Origin: Streptomyces sp. NBC_01431
GTDB taxonomy: Bacteria; Actinomycetota; Actinomycetes; Streptomycetales; Streptomycetaceae
Assembly (NCBI RefSeq): GCF_036231355.1
Contig: NZ_CP109496.1
Span: 744,001 to 808,000, forward strand
Direction of reading: 5' to 3'
DNA length: 64,000 bases
The translations under genes were made by a program, and so were the position numbers. Every line of letters starts with the position of its first letter. Positions within the stretch are counted from its first letter, which is position 1. The notes below the pieces were generated by a model. It was not told the origin of the DNA. It made no database searches and worked only from the letters and a program-made list of their open reading frames with translations. This document shows, piece by piece, positions 37,509-46,574 of this stretch.

Positions 37509-40500
37509 ATGGTGGTCAGTCAAGATCCTTCGTCAGACGAGTCGTTCACGGATAGCGGAGGGCTTCGAGGGGTTCGGGCTTGGGCGGAGGCGGCAGAGGG
37601 GCGGGCGGAGCTCGTCTTGCTGCCGGACCCCAGCCAGCCGTTCCGACTCCAGCTGTCCGACCAGGCGACCGAGGACCAGCTGATCGCTGAACTTGAGCAG
37701 CTGGTGGGCCTGCTGGACCAGGACGAGGCGCTCTGGCCGGTGCTGGCGGCCCGGCTCGGCGGACTGCTGGCCATCCGGCAGCAACAGCGCCCCGGTACGG
37801 CCGGGGACCGGTCGCGTGCCATGCAACTGCTGCGTGCCGCGCGGGCCAGCGGCACGGGCCTGGCCCGCTGGGACCGGCAGCGGGCCGCCCTGTACCTGTT
37901 CACCCTGCTGATTCCGCTGCCCCACGGCGATCCGCGTGAGGCGGTGAGCGACTTCGGAAGCATGGCTGAGTGGGGCCGGAAGTACGCAACGGTCATGAGT
38001 CCCGACAGCCCGACGCACAACGAACTCAGGGATCTGCTCGCCGAGCTCAATGAGGCTCCGCTGCCGCCGCACCTGCGCCAACAGCTCGGAGTGATGTCCG
38101 TCGCCCTCCGCACGGCGCCGGCCGGGCCCGATCAGATGATTGCTCAGCTGAAGACGATGTGCGAGCTGTTACCGCCAGGATTCCCCGTCGCGGAGCAGCT
38201 GCGGACGCTGCTGAGCACCGGTCCGTCTCCGACGAGGCCAACCAGTGGGACAGCTTCCGGCCCGGCCGATCCGACGGTCACGGTGGCCGACCAGCACGAG
38301 CCCGACTCCACGCTGCTCGACCTGTTGGGACAGGCTCTGCAGGGAGACGTGACAGCCGACCAGCTGAACACCCTCGCTGAGCTCGCCGCGACCGCCCGGA
38401 GTTCGGCAGGCCCGGAGGCCGCCCCGTTCGGCGCCCTGACCCACGCCATGGCACGGATGGTGCAGACGCAACAGACTGGTGACCCGCAACAGCTCGCCGA
38501 TGCCGCTGAGTCCGTGCGGCAGGAAGCAGAGCGCCTGTCATCGGCGGACGGGTGGCTTCCCCCTCTGGGCACCATGCTTTCGATGCTGATCGGTGCGTCT
38601 CACACCCTGACCGGGAGCCTGGAGGACGCCGCAGCCGCCGAGGAGCAGCTCGCCAAGGTCGTCGAGCAGCTCCAGGGGTCGCCATTGAACAACCCCGACC
38701 ATCCCATGGCCGACCTGGTCGGTATCTCCAGGACGGTCATGCTCGGCCGCCATCACGCCCGCGAAGGGAATGCCGATGGTCTGCGGGAGTGCATCGCGAC
38801 GATCGCCGCGGTCCGCGACACCCTCGTCAAGGACGAGGACAAAGCGATGGCCACCATGCCGCTTGGCCTGCTCAACGGCGAGCTCTGGCGGATCACCAAC
38901 GATCCCGAGGCGGGCCGCCTCGCAATCCGCCTTCTCGCCGAGAGCCAGGCCCAGCCGATGGTCCCCTACATGACATCCGTCCTGGGATCGGAGACCCTTC
39001 GCACCCAGATCGCGGGCATACAGGCGCTGGTCAACGGCGATCCGGAAGAGCTGCGAAACGTGCTGGCGACGTCCGGGGCCGAGCAGAGCAGCCCGTCGCC
39101 AGGGACGTCGTGGAGCCGGATGAGCGAGGCGACGGTTCATGGGCTCCTCGCGGATCTCACTGATGACCCTGCTGATCTCCACCGCGCCATCGAGGCGTTG
39201 GAACAGGTCCGCCCCGATCCGGCCCGAGGCGACGGCAGCTGGCTCGACGCCACGCTGCTCTGGAACCTCGCGCTGCTCTACAGTCGCCGGGATGCCCCCC
39301 ACTCCGGTGAACAGACCCCGGCCGCGGAGGCGATGATCCAGTCTCTGGAGGCCACCGCCGCCGCCGTGCTGCTGGAGTCCAATGCTGAGCACCGCCTGCA
39401 GCAGGCCCGGGACGGCGCGGCGCGTGCGCTCCAGGGTGCTTGGTGGTCCGGCGCAAACGGGCGGGCCGAACACGCGATCACCATGCTGGAGTTGGGCCGC
39501 TCGATGGTGCTCCAGGCGGCGGCGGTATCGGCTCAGGTACCGGACCGCCTGGCCGCCGCCGGTCACCCGCAGCTGGCCCGCCAGTGGCGCGCGGCCGAAC
39601 ACACCGACGCGCCGAAGACCGCGATCCCCAGCCAGCTGCGCCGCCAGGCGCTGACCGCACTGGGGTACCGGGCGGGCACTGGGCCGTTCGCGCCGCCGCC
39701 ACTGCCTGAGCTCAGGGCCGCGCTGCGCTCGGCGGACGCCGACGCCTTGGTGTACGTGGTGCCGGGCGGTGCCTCCGAGCACGGGCTGGCTGTCATCCTG
39801 GGCCCGGAGATCGAGCCCTTCGCAATCCAGCTGCCCCGGCTCGGCCGGGCCGGCCGCAACCCGCTGGACGCCTACCTCGATGTCTGTGCCGAACGCTCCC
39901 GGCTCCGCGGGGACGACCCGGACGGCAGGCTGGAGGAGGTCGAGGCGCGCTGGCAGCAGGCGCTCACCGAGCTGTGCGGCTGGGCCTGGCCGACGGCGGT
40001 CGGGCCGATGCTCCAGGGGATCGAGGAGAAACTGGCTGACGCCCCCGAGCGGCCAGGCGACCGGCCCGGCGGACTGCGCCTGGTGCTGGTCCCGTGCGGC
40101 AACCTCGGTGTGGTGCCCTGGCACGCGGCCCGGCTGCCCGAGGACTCCGAGCACCGCTACGCCTGCGAGCTCATGGTGCTCTCCTATGCCCCGTCGGGCC
40201 GGCAGTTCCTGCGGTCGGCCGCCCGGCGGCGGCTCGCCCCGACCAGTCGCCCGGTGCTGCTGGCCGATCCCTGGATGGACCTGACCTGGGCCGAGGAGGA
40301 AGTACTGGCGCTGCGCGATGGCTGCTATCCGTCCGCCGAACTCTACGGCGAGTACTACGAGTTGCCAGATCAACTGGTGGCCGCCGGCACGCCCGAGGAG
40401 GTGCTCGCGCTGCTGCCGGGCGCAGGCCAAGCGGCGGAGCGCCCGCCGTCGCTGCTTCATGTGGCCTCGCATGGGTCGGCCGGGGTGCGTCCGACAGTCT

Positions 40501-40976
40501 CGGCGCTGTTCCTGGCGCCGGGCGGACCGGCCGCCGGGCAGCTGACGGTGACTCAGCTGCTGGACCGGCCCGCACCGAGCGAGCCGGCCACACCCGGTCC
40601 GCTGGTCGTGCTCAGTGCCTGCGAGACAGATCTGAGCACCCGCGACCACGACGAGGCGCTCACCCTGGCCACCGCCTTCCTCGCCGCCGGGGCCACTGAC
40701 GTGGTGGGCTCGCGCTGGGCCACCCAGGACGCCGCGTCGGCGCTGATGATGGCCGTCTTCCACCACCACCTGGCCGTGCGCGGGCTGACTCCGGCGGACG
40801 CCCTGCAGGCAGCCCAGCGATGGATGCTCGATCCACACCGCACCCCGCCCCCGGGGCTGAGCCCAGGACTGCTGCGCCAGGCGAGCCAGCCGCAGCTGGC
40901 CGAGCCCGCCGTCTGGGCGGCCTTCGTGCACCACGGCCGCCCGGGCCCCGCTTCGACCGACAGGAAGGCCGGGTGA
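37509..40976 (+). CDS. CHAT-domain caspase-like protease with helical repeat N-terminus (CHAT-1)
   Basis: ATG 37509 has GGAG six bases upstream and gives 1155 residues. The N-terminal 780 residues are helical and TPR-like, with a start (LRGVRAWAEAAEG) shared with CHAT-2. The C-terminal CHAT peptidase domain has the caspase-type dyad: H988 in HVASHGSAG and C1038 in VVLSACETD. CHAT proteins are cysteine proteases related to separase and caspase that cut a partner protein when triggered. A TTA codon at 38169-38171 (codon 221) suggests bldA-dependent translation. The stop overlaps the start of the partner gene (GTGA), so the two products work together. Confidence 0.92.
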   Translation: MVVSQDPSSDESFTDSGGLRGVRAWAEAAEGRAELVLLPDPSQPFRLQLSDQATEDQLIAELEQLVGLLDQDEALWPVLAARLGGLLAIRQQQRPGTAGDRSRAMQLLRAARASGTGLARWDRQRAALYLFTLLIPLPHGDPREAVSDFGSMAEWGRKYATVMSPDSPTHNELRDLLAELNEAPLPPHLRQQLGVMSVALRTAPAGPDQMIAQLKTMCELLPPGFPVAEQLRTLLSTGPSPTRPTSGTASGPADPTVTVADQHEPDSTLLDLLGQALQGDVTADQLNTLAELAATARSSAGPEAAPFGALTHAMARMVQTQQTGDPQQLADAAESVRQEAERLSSADGWLPPLGTMLSMLIGASHTLTGSLEDAAAAEEQLAKVVEQLQGSPLNNPDHPMADLVGISRTVMLGRHHAREGNADGLRECIATIAAVRDTLVKDEDKAMATMPLGLLNGELWRITNDPEAGRLAIRLLAESQAQPMVPYMTSVLGSETLRTQIAGIQALVNGDPEELRNVLATSGAEQSSPSPGTSWSRMSEATVHGLLADLTDDPADLHRAIEALEQVRPDPARGDGSWLDATLLWNLALLYSRRDAPHSGEQTPAAEAMIQSLEATAAAVLLESNAEHRLQQARDGAARALQGAWWSGANGRAEHAITMLELGRSMVLQAAAVSAQVPDRLAAAGHPQLARQWRAAEHTDAPKTAIPSQLRRQALTALGYRAGTGPFAPPPLPELRAALRSADADALVYVVPGGASEHGLAVILGPEIEPFAIQLPRLGRAGRNPLDAYLDVCAERSRLRGDDPDGRLEEVEARWQQALTELCGWAWPTAVGPMLQGIEEKLADAPERPGDRPGGLRLVLVPCGNLGVVPWHAARLPEDSEHRYACELMVLSYAPSGRQFLRSAARRRLAPTSRPVLLADPWMDLTWAEEEVLALRDGCYPSAELYGEYYELPDQLVAAGTPEEVLALLPGAGQAAERPPSLLHVASHGSAGVRPTVSALFLAPGGPAAGQLTVTQLLDRPAPSEPATPGPLVVLSACETDLSTRDHDEALTLATAFLAAGATDVVGSRWATQDAASALMMAVFHHHLAVRGLTPADALQAAQRWMLDPHRTPPPGLSPGLLRQASQPQLAEPAVWAAFVHHGRPGPASTDRKAG

Positions 40977-41308
40977 GCCCCCAGGAGCTACTGAATCGTC
41001 TCACCCAGCATTGGGACGAGGCCGGTGCGGCGCTCGATCCCGAGGGCCGGGCCGGTCTGCTCACGAGCCTGCGGGTGCTGGCCGACTCGATCAACGACGG
41101 GTGGGTCGCCCGCAAGGCGCTGCAGGACGTGAAGAACGCGCTCAAGCCGCTCCCATTGGGGCACCCGGTACTGCGCGTGCTGGACGGCACCCGGTTCGTC
41201 GCCACGGACGTCGTACCCCGCCGCCGCGGCGGCGGACGAGCTGCTGGAGCAGCTTGCGGGTGTGCTCATTTCTCACAGCGACGATCTGACGATCCGTCAG
41301 CAGAGTGA
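40973..41308 (+). CDS. CHAT-1 partner protein, apparently frameshifted
   Basis: GTG 40973 overlaps the CHAT-1 stop by four bases. Residues 1-82 match the N-terminal domain of the antitoxin fusion next to CHAT-2: both have a helical repeat followed by LPLxHPVxxxLDxxRxVA. After codon 82 this frame becomes an Arg/Gly-rich tail without resemblance. The match resumes in the +1 frame (ADELLEQLAG, from about 41220), so a +1 shift at CCC-C (41216-41219) would restore the domain and run to a stop at 41501. It could be a mutation, a sequencing error or a programmed shift. No antitoxin-like C-terminal domain follows in any frame. Confidence 0.6.
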   Translation: MSPQELLNRLTQHWDEAGAALDPEGRAGLLTSLRVLADSINDGWVARKALQDVKNALKPLPLGHPVLRVLDGTRFVATDVVPRRRGGGRAAGAACGCAHFSQRRSDDPSAE

Positions 41309-41393
41309 CGCTCTGGCCGTTAGCGCGCACAAGCCTTCGAGGGCAAAGCGGAGCCAAACGGCTCGATCAAAATCGAATGAGAGAAAGGTCGGC

Positions 41394-41501
41394 ATGGCCA
41401 ACGAACGGGCAGATGAGCAGGGCACCCTCATCGCCAAGATGATCGCCCGTAGGGCGACGCCAGGCGATGTGGCGCGCCTCAACGCGAACTTCAAGCAGTG
41501 A
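41394..41501 (+). CDS. Candidate 35-residue peptide downstream of CHAT-1 partner
   Basis: ATG 41394 has AAAGG five bases upstream. The peptide is charged and helical (begins MANERADEQGTLIAKMIARR). It is either an independent small gene or the C-terminal end of the frameshifted partner protein, because it lies in the same frame as the restored domain. Nothing similar lies beside CHAT-2. Confidence 0.4.
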   Translation: MANERADEQGTLIAKMIARRATPGDVARLNANFKQ

Positions 41502-42005
41502 GAAAAAGAGGGGTGGGGGAATTCATACTTCGCCATCGCCGCATGCGTAGATGAGCTTGCTAGAGCATGCGAGGGCAGCCGCGGTGAATGGGGGACACTG
41601 ACGGAAGAGGAGCAAACTGCCCTCGTCCACTACTTCGGCCTCCTGTACCTCCCTACCGAGTCAGGCATCGAGGACGACGCTCGCGCTTTCCGGGAAGAGA
41701 TCCGTCACCGCGGCGCAACGTTGCATGCTTTCGCCCAAAACGTTCTAATACTCTTCGGGAAAGCGTAGGTCTGCCCCGCTGCGGCCCGCAAAGATCCTGA
41801 CTATCGGCTTCGTGGCAAGAGGGGCCCGGCGGCCGAGCGCGGGGTGCTGACCGCGCCGGCCCAGATGCGGGAGACCGCGGTGCGGCAAGCCGCGGCGATC
41901 GGGCCGCTCGCGGCGAAGGACACGGTGAGGCTAGCCGACGCGGATGCGGCCGCTGAGCGGCTGCGGATCTCCCGGCTCCAGGAGTACGTGCTGCTCGGGC
42001 GGTAG
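41502..42005 (+). pseudogene. Two stop-separated coding remnants, unidentified
   Basis: In one continuous frame, stops at 41499, 41766 and 42003 delimit two protein-like stretches without proper start codons. The first contains ACVDELARACEGSRGEWGTL and uses less GC-rich codons than its neighbours. The second contains AAIGPLAAKDTVRLADADAA and ends LQEYVLLGR. Neither has a recognised family or a ribosome binding site. Lying between the CHAT-1 locus and transposase remnants, they are most likely debris of an inserted element. Confidence 0.4.
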
Positions 42006-42029
42006 GGCGTCGGCGAGGAGTGGTGTCGG

Positions 42030-42486
42030 ACCTGCGAGGGCGGGGTTCGCGATCGACTACGTGCAGTACTACTGCAATGCGCTCAGCCGTGGATCGCCGA
42101 TGAGCGGCCGGACCGGTCTGTGCTGCGTCGCGACCCCCTCGGCATCAGCCGGATCTGGGTCCTGGACCCAGACGGCATCGCGTACGCGGGGGTGCCCTAC
42201 CGGAAACTGTCGCGGCCGCCGATCAGCGTGTGGGAGCAGAAGGCCGCCGTCCGGCGGCTGCGTGAGCTTGGCCGTGCGGAGGTCGACGAGAACACACTGT
42301 TCTCCATCGTGGCGCAGATGTGGGAGATCGCAACACAGCCGTGGCCACCACCCTCACGGTTCGCCGCGACCGGCAGCGCCGCACTGAAGTTTCTTCGCGG
42401 CCGCGGTCGGCGCCGCCCAAGCCGCCGGTGCCGGACCTGAGTCAGGACGGCGAGGTTGTGGCCAGGCCATTCGAGGTGATCGAACA
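42030..42486 (+). pseudogene. Remnant of a Mu/TniA/TnsB-type DDE transposase (C-terminal part)
   Basis: Translation gives DYVQYYCNAL in one frame, then, in another, RDPLGISRIWVLDPDGIAYA and PPISVWEQKAAVRRLRELGR. A third frame ends with VVARPFEVIEQW. Together these follow the end of TniA/TnsB-like integrases (Mu transposase C-terminal beta-barrel and tail). Frameshifts and the lack of the DDE catalytic core show that it is inactive. Confidence 0.7.
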
Positions 42487-42888
42487 GTGGTGCACGAAGG
42501 CGAGGACATTCTGGTGGACCTGTCACTCCTGTGCCCGGCCGCGCAGCATTTCACGCGGCTGCCGGATGCGGGAGCGGCTTGGGTATGTCCGGGCGGACCG
42601 GTGGATCGGCTACCCGCGCGCCACCGAGGCCCTGGAGCAGCTGGAGACGCTCCTGGTCGGCCGTCCAAGCAGTGGATGCCGAACCTGCGTGGGGCTTCTC
42701 TGCCACTTCGGCCGCGCCCGGGCGGATGCCGTTCTCTGTTCGTGCGTCTAACAAGCGTCGTGGGTCGTACGACGATCTCGCGCGCCCGTGGCAGCGGGTG
42801 GCCACGATCGAGCCACTGGAACCGGGTTTGGGAACTCAAGGCCGAGACCGCAGAGTTGATGCGGCGGCGCGTGCGGGACTCATAGATC
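42487..42888 (+). pseudogene. Remnant of a TniB/TnsC-like transposition ATPase
   Basis: Pieces in alternating frames spell VDLSLLCPAAQHFTR, then RMRERLGYVRADRWIGYPRA with EALEQLETLL, then KQWMPNLRG. This is the N-terminal part of TniB-family AAA ATPases up to the strand before Walker A. The nucleotide-binding loop that should follow is lost. Order after the TniA remnant is that of Tn5053/Tn7-like elements. Confidence 0.65.
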
Positions 42889-42999
42889 TGGTCGGCGTTG
42901 CAGGAGTGGCCTCGACACCCGGTTCACGGCGATACGCTTGCGCCCAGGACGGCCCGGGGCACCGAGCGACCCCCGCCGAGGACTCCACGAGGGGACATC

Positions 43000-43995
43000 G
43001 TGCGAGACAGCAGGCAGGAGATCGCGGACGCGCTGGCGGCCTCCGGGCGCACCGACCGGGAGACGGCACTCCATGTGCTGGGATGCACCGTCCGGTGGGC
43101 CGCCGACGCCCTCGGCAGGCCGGACCGCGCATCTGATGGTGACGCGCCGAACGATTCCGACGGAGCCGACTCCCTGGCCACCCTGTACGCGCTGGTCGAC
43201 GCGTTGACGGATGTCAGTGACCTTGCCAAGGCGCTGCCCGGGCTGCTGGAGGCGGCCCGGCCCGGAGAGCTGGTGGGACAGGGCATCAGGGACCTGATGG
43301 ATGAACTCACCGCGGTGATCGAGCGGGTGACGTCCGAACGCGCGGCACTGGAACAGCTCACGGCAACGGAGAAGGAGCTGCGCCAACGCTTGGCGGAACA
43401 CGGGAAGCTGCGGCGCGAGGTCGACGAACTGCGGGGGCTGGAACAGCTGGTGGCGGAGCTGGACGCGCTGCACGAGCAGCGGGAGGTCATCGACACACGG
43501 CTGCGGGAGCTGCGCGGCCGGGACCTCGGGGCGGTCGACCGGGAGCTGCGCGGCGCGGCCGACGCCCTGCTGCGGCTCACCGAGCGGCAGCTCGCCGTGC
43601 TGGAACCTCAGACCCGGCAGGCCTTGGAGCGTGCCGCGACAGCGCAAGAGGTGCTGGCGGCCACGGAGTACAAGCTGATCGAGGGCTCCCGCCAACTCGC
43701 CGCCGACCAGGACCGGCTGGAGCGTATTCAGGCGGAACAGGGCAAGGTGTCCGCATCCCTGACCCGCTATGCCCAGGCCGACCGGGAGCTGGCGCAGGCC
43801 TTGCGCGAGGCCGCCGGCGCGGATGCCCGCGACCTCGTACCGGGCCAGGGCCTCTCCCTGGAGGAGGTCGAGACCCTCACCCGGACCGTTGAGCAGCGGC
43901 TCATTGATGCGGACCGGACCCTGAGCCGCGCCCTGACGGGCCGCCAAGGGACGGAGGAGGGCGGCGGAACGAAAATCACCGGTGCTCAGCCCTGA
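43000..43995 (+). CDS. Coiled-coil protein, convergent with the AAA operon
   Basis: GTG 43000 has GAGGGG five bases upstream and gives 331 residues. An N-terminal helical domain (to about residue 110) is followed by long heptad-rich segments (residues 110-300) with many Leu, Glu, Arg and Gln. No enzymatic motif is visible. It is located between transposon remnants and the AAA+ gene, and its 3' end overlaps that gene by 10 bases on the opposite strand. The GC3 pattern is normal. It may be a structural partner of the operon, by position only. Confidence 0.75.
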   Translation: MRDSRQEIADALAASGRTDRETALHVLGCTVRWAADALGRPDRASDGDAPNDSDGADSLATLYALVDALTDVSDLAKALPGLLEAARPGELVGQGIRDLMDELTAVIERVTSERAALEQLTATEKELRQRLAEHGKLRREVDELRGLEQLVAELDALHEQREVIDTRLRELRGRDLGAVDRELRGAADALLRLTERQLAVLEPQTRQALERAATAQEVLAATEYKLIEGSRQLAADQDRLERIQAEQGKVSASLTRYAQADRELAQALREAAGADARDLVPGQGLSLEEVETLTRTVEQRLIDADRTLSRALTGRQGTEEGGGTKITGAQP

Positions 43996-46574
43996 CCGAC
44001 GGGCAAATCCGGCACGTCCTCGGGCAGATACTCCGAATCCTTGTCACCTTGACTCCACCGCGCCGCCTTGCGGCCCTCCATGAGCTCCAGCAGTCTGCGC
44101 ACCTCCCGGGCATTGCCGAACGACTCCCGACGGCCCTCCCGGGTCGCTTCGAGCCACAGCCTGGCGCGCTCCGCGGTCCCGAGGCCGAGGGTGTAGCCGC
44201 TCTCGGCAGCCATCCGATGGAGGATCTCCACCAGGCCGTCCAGGGCGTAGTCGGGGAAGGGCACCTCGGTGGTGAACCGTGACCGCAGGCCTGAGTTGAA
44301 GTCGAGCAGCCGCTCCATGTCCTGCGGGTATCCGGCCGCGATCACGACCAGTCGGCCGCGCCGATGCTCCATTTCACGGAGCAGAGTGTCCACGGCCTCC
44401 GCGCCGAATCCGCCCTGTCCCCCGGTGTCCCGGACCAGACTGTAGGCCTCGTCGATAAACAGCACGCCGTCCAGGGCCCGTTCGACCGCCTCGCGGACCC
44501 TGGGCGCGGTCTGCCCCACGAACTCGGCGACCAGGTCGGTGCGGGTCACCTCCACGACATGCCCCCTGCGCAGGAGCCCCAGTCCGCGGAACAGATCGCC
44601 GATCAGCCGGGCCACCGTGGTCTTGCCGGTGCCCGGAGGGCCGGTGAACAGCAGGTGGGGCGGGGCGAACACATCATGGCCGCGCTCCTGGCGCATCCTC
44701 AGCCGGTTCGCGAGTCCTTCCAGCTCCCGGCGGACCGGGCCGAGGCCGATGTACCGGTCGAGTCCGGCCAGCAGTTCGGCGAGCTCGGGCACCGGACGCG
44801 GCAGGTGGTCCCGGTACTCCTGCGGGATGTCGTCGATGATGACGGGCTGTTCCACGTCCCGTCCGACGCGCACGGCCCACGGGGCGCGGAGCGCATCGGC
44901 GAGGGTGCGCATCTCCCGGGCGTTGCCAAAGCCCTCGTCCCGGGAGCGGTGCATGCCCTCCACGATCTGCCGCAACGCCCCTTCCGTCTCCTCCCCAGGA
45001 CGCAGGCCGTGCTTTTCCAGGCGGCCCAGCAGGATCGTGTGCAGGGTGGCGGGGTCGTAGTCGGGAAATTCGACAGTGGTGGGAAACCGGCTCTTGAGAC
45101 CGACGTTGGAGTCAAGGAACTCCTTCATCTTCTCCGGGTAGCCAGCCACGACGACCGCCAGGCGGCCACGGTCGTCCTCCATACGCTTGAGGAGCGTGTC
45201 GATGGCCTGTTCTCCGAATCCGTCGCTCTGGTCACTGAGCATGTACGCCTCGTCGATGAACAGCACACCATCCAGAGCCCGGTCCACCACCGCGTTCGTC
45301 TGGATGGCGGTCTGCCCTACGTAACCGGCTACCAGATCGCTGACCTGCGCCTCCACGCAGTGGCCACGGGTGAGCAACCCCAGGTCCCGGTACATCTCGC
45401 CGACCAGCCGGGCCACGGTCGTCTTCCCGGTCCCGGGGTTCCCGGTGAACACCAGGTGCCGGGCGGGCGGTTCATCGACCGCGGCCAACCCACGGGCCCG
45501 CAGTTCCTCGGCCGCCTCTGTCTCCATCCGAATGGCTTCGAATCGCCCTACCAGCTCCTGCATGCCGGGCATCGCAGCAAGTCGCTCCCAGGGCGAACGT
45601 TCGTCGGACACGTCTCCTCCTAGCCAGCGCCGGACCGAGTGGAGACTCAATGACGCCTCCTCAACTGGCAGTTGTTCAAGGCGCGCACGCCAGACGCGGG
45701 CCGTCTCGGGCTGGCCGGCCATCGCCCGGACCAGCCGGTCCAGGTCCTGCCACTCGACCCGCAGCCCCTTGCGCAGCCGTACCGAGTGGACCAGCCGCTC
45801 CAATTCCGCCGCCTGGGGAAGTTCGACCCGGAAGGTACCGCCGCGGGCGGGCTCGTCCCGCCGTTCGTACACAAAGGTCTCCAGCTGCGGATAGCGTCCG
45901 AGCCCCGCCAGGAGTTCGGCCACCGCGTCCAGGGAGGGCTTGCGGAACACGAGGATCCACTGGTTTCCCTCCACTGTGTCGGACGCCCACTCGGCCATGG
46001 CTCCGGCCAGTTGCCGCGAGGCCCGGTTGTGGAGCAGGAACTCGTCCGCGTGCGGGAAGACCACGGCCGTACGGTGTTCCGGGTCGCGGAGATGCGCGCT
46101 CACGGTCATCACGCCGAAGGGATCGGAGATCCCGGACGCGGGTGCCGCACCGGCTTGTCGGGCCGGGTCCGGGGCGGATTCCGCCGTAGACCGGGGGGCG
46201 GCACCCAGCAGCCGCGTCCCACCGAGGGGCCCTTGCAGGCTTGCGTGCCGCATGGTGCGCAACCCGCGCCGGCCGGCCAGTTCTGCTGTGCGGCCGGCCG
46301 GCCGGCGGGACAGATCCCTCGACGCCCTGTCCCGGAAGTAGACCGGGTTGTGCAGGGTGCTGAAGACGATCCGCTCAAACCCGGCGGCACGCAGCATGCG
46401 CCAGAGCGCCTGCTCCATGGAGCACACCTGGGCGGCGCTGTCGACGAAGACGTCACCCACACCGGGCCCGTGCAGGACCGTGAAGGGTTCGCCGGTGCGC
46501 ACCGCTGCCGGGTCCAGCCGCTCCGTCCCCGGCGGACGGGCAGGAGGGCCTTCCTTCCTCGAGGTCTCGTTCAT
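43986..46574 (-). CDS. Double CbxX/CfqX-type AAA+ ATPase
   Basis: ATG 46574 overlaps the stop of the coiled-coil gene (ATGA) and gives 862 residues. Two complete AAA+ modules of CbxX/CfqX (rubisco activase-like) type are present: Walker A GNPGTGKTT (378-386) with LFIDEAY (438-444), and GPPGTGKTT (645-653) with LFIDEAY (705-711). Residues 40-300 look like a degenerate ATPase-like domain (with AVVFPHADEFLLHNRAS). Such ATPases remodel or unfold partner proteins. It is the last gene of the eight-gene operon and could remodel one of the operon products. Confidence 0.9.
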   Translation of the reverse strand: MNETSRKEGPPARPPGTERLDPAAVRTGEPFTVLHGPGVGDVFVDSAAQVCSMEQALWRMLRAAGFERIVFSTLHNPVYFRDRASRDLSRRPAGRTAELAGRRGLRTMRHASLQGPLGGTRLLGAAPRSTAESAPDPARQAGAAPASGISDPFGVMTVSAHLRDPEHRTAVVFPHADEFLLHNRASRQLAGAMAEWASDTVEGNQWILVFRKPSLDAVAELLAGLGRYPQLETFVYERRDEPARGGTFRVELPQAAELERLVHSVRLRKGLRVEWQDLDRLVRAMAGQPETARVWRARLEQLPVEEASLSLHSVRRWLGGDVSDERSPWERLAAMPGMQELVGRFEAIRMETEAAEELRARGLAAVDEPPARHLVFTGNPGTGKTTVARLVGEMYRDLGLLTRGHCVEAQVSDLVAGYVGQTAIQTNAVVDRALDGVLFIDEAYMLSDQSDGFGEQAIDTLLKRMEDDRGRLAVVVAGYPEKMKEFLDSNVGLKSRFPTTVEFPDYDPATLHTILLGRLEKHGLRPGEETEGALRQIVEGMHRSRDEGFGNAREMRTLADALRAPWAVRVGRDVEQPVIIDDIPQEYRDHLPRPVPELAELLAGLDRYIGLGPVRRELEGLANRLRMRQERGHDVFAPPHLLFTGPPGTGKTTVARLIGDLFRGLGLLRRGHVVEVTRTDLVAEFVGQTAPRVREAVERALDGVLFIDEAYSLVRDTGGQGGFGAEAVDTLLREMEHRRGRLVVIAAGYPQDMERLLDFNSGLRSRFTTEVPFPDYALDGLVEILHRMAAESGYTLGLGTAERARLWLEATREGRRESFGNAREVRRLLELMEGRKAARWSQGDKDSEYLPEDVPDLPVGQG

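Noticed and set aside
38538-40934. 798-codon minus-strand frame opposite CHAT-1
   Set aside because: It mirrors the GC-rich third positions of CHAT-1 and has no recognisable domain or ribosome site.
41285-41305. Short CTGACG/CGTCAG hairpin
   Set aside because: Six-base stem without a T run inside a damaged coding region; too weak to call a terminator.
41588-41800. 70-codon plus-strand ORF
   Set aside because: Arg/Pro-rich product typical of a shadow frame; the neighbouring frame in the same place reads more protein-like.
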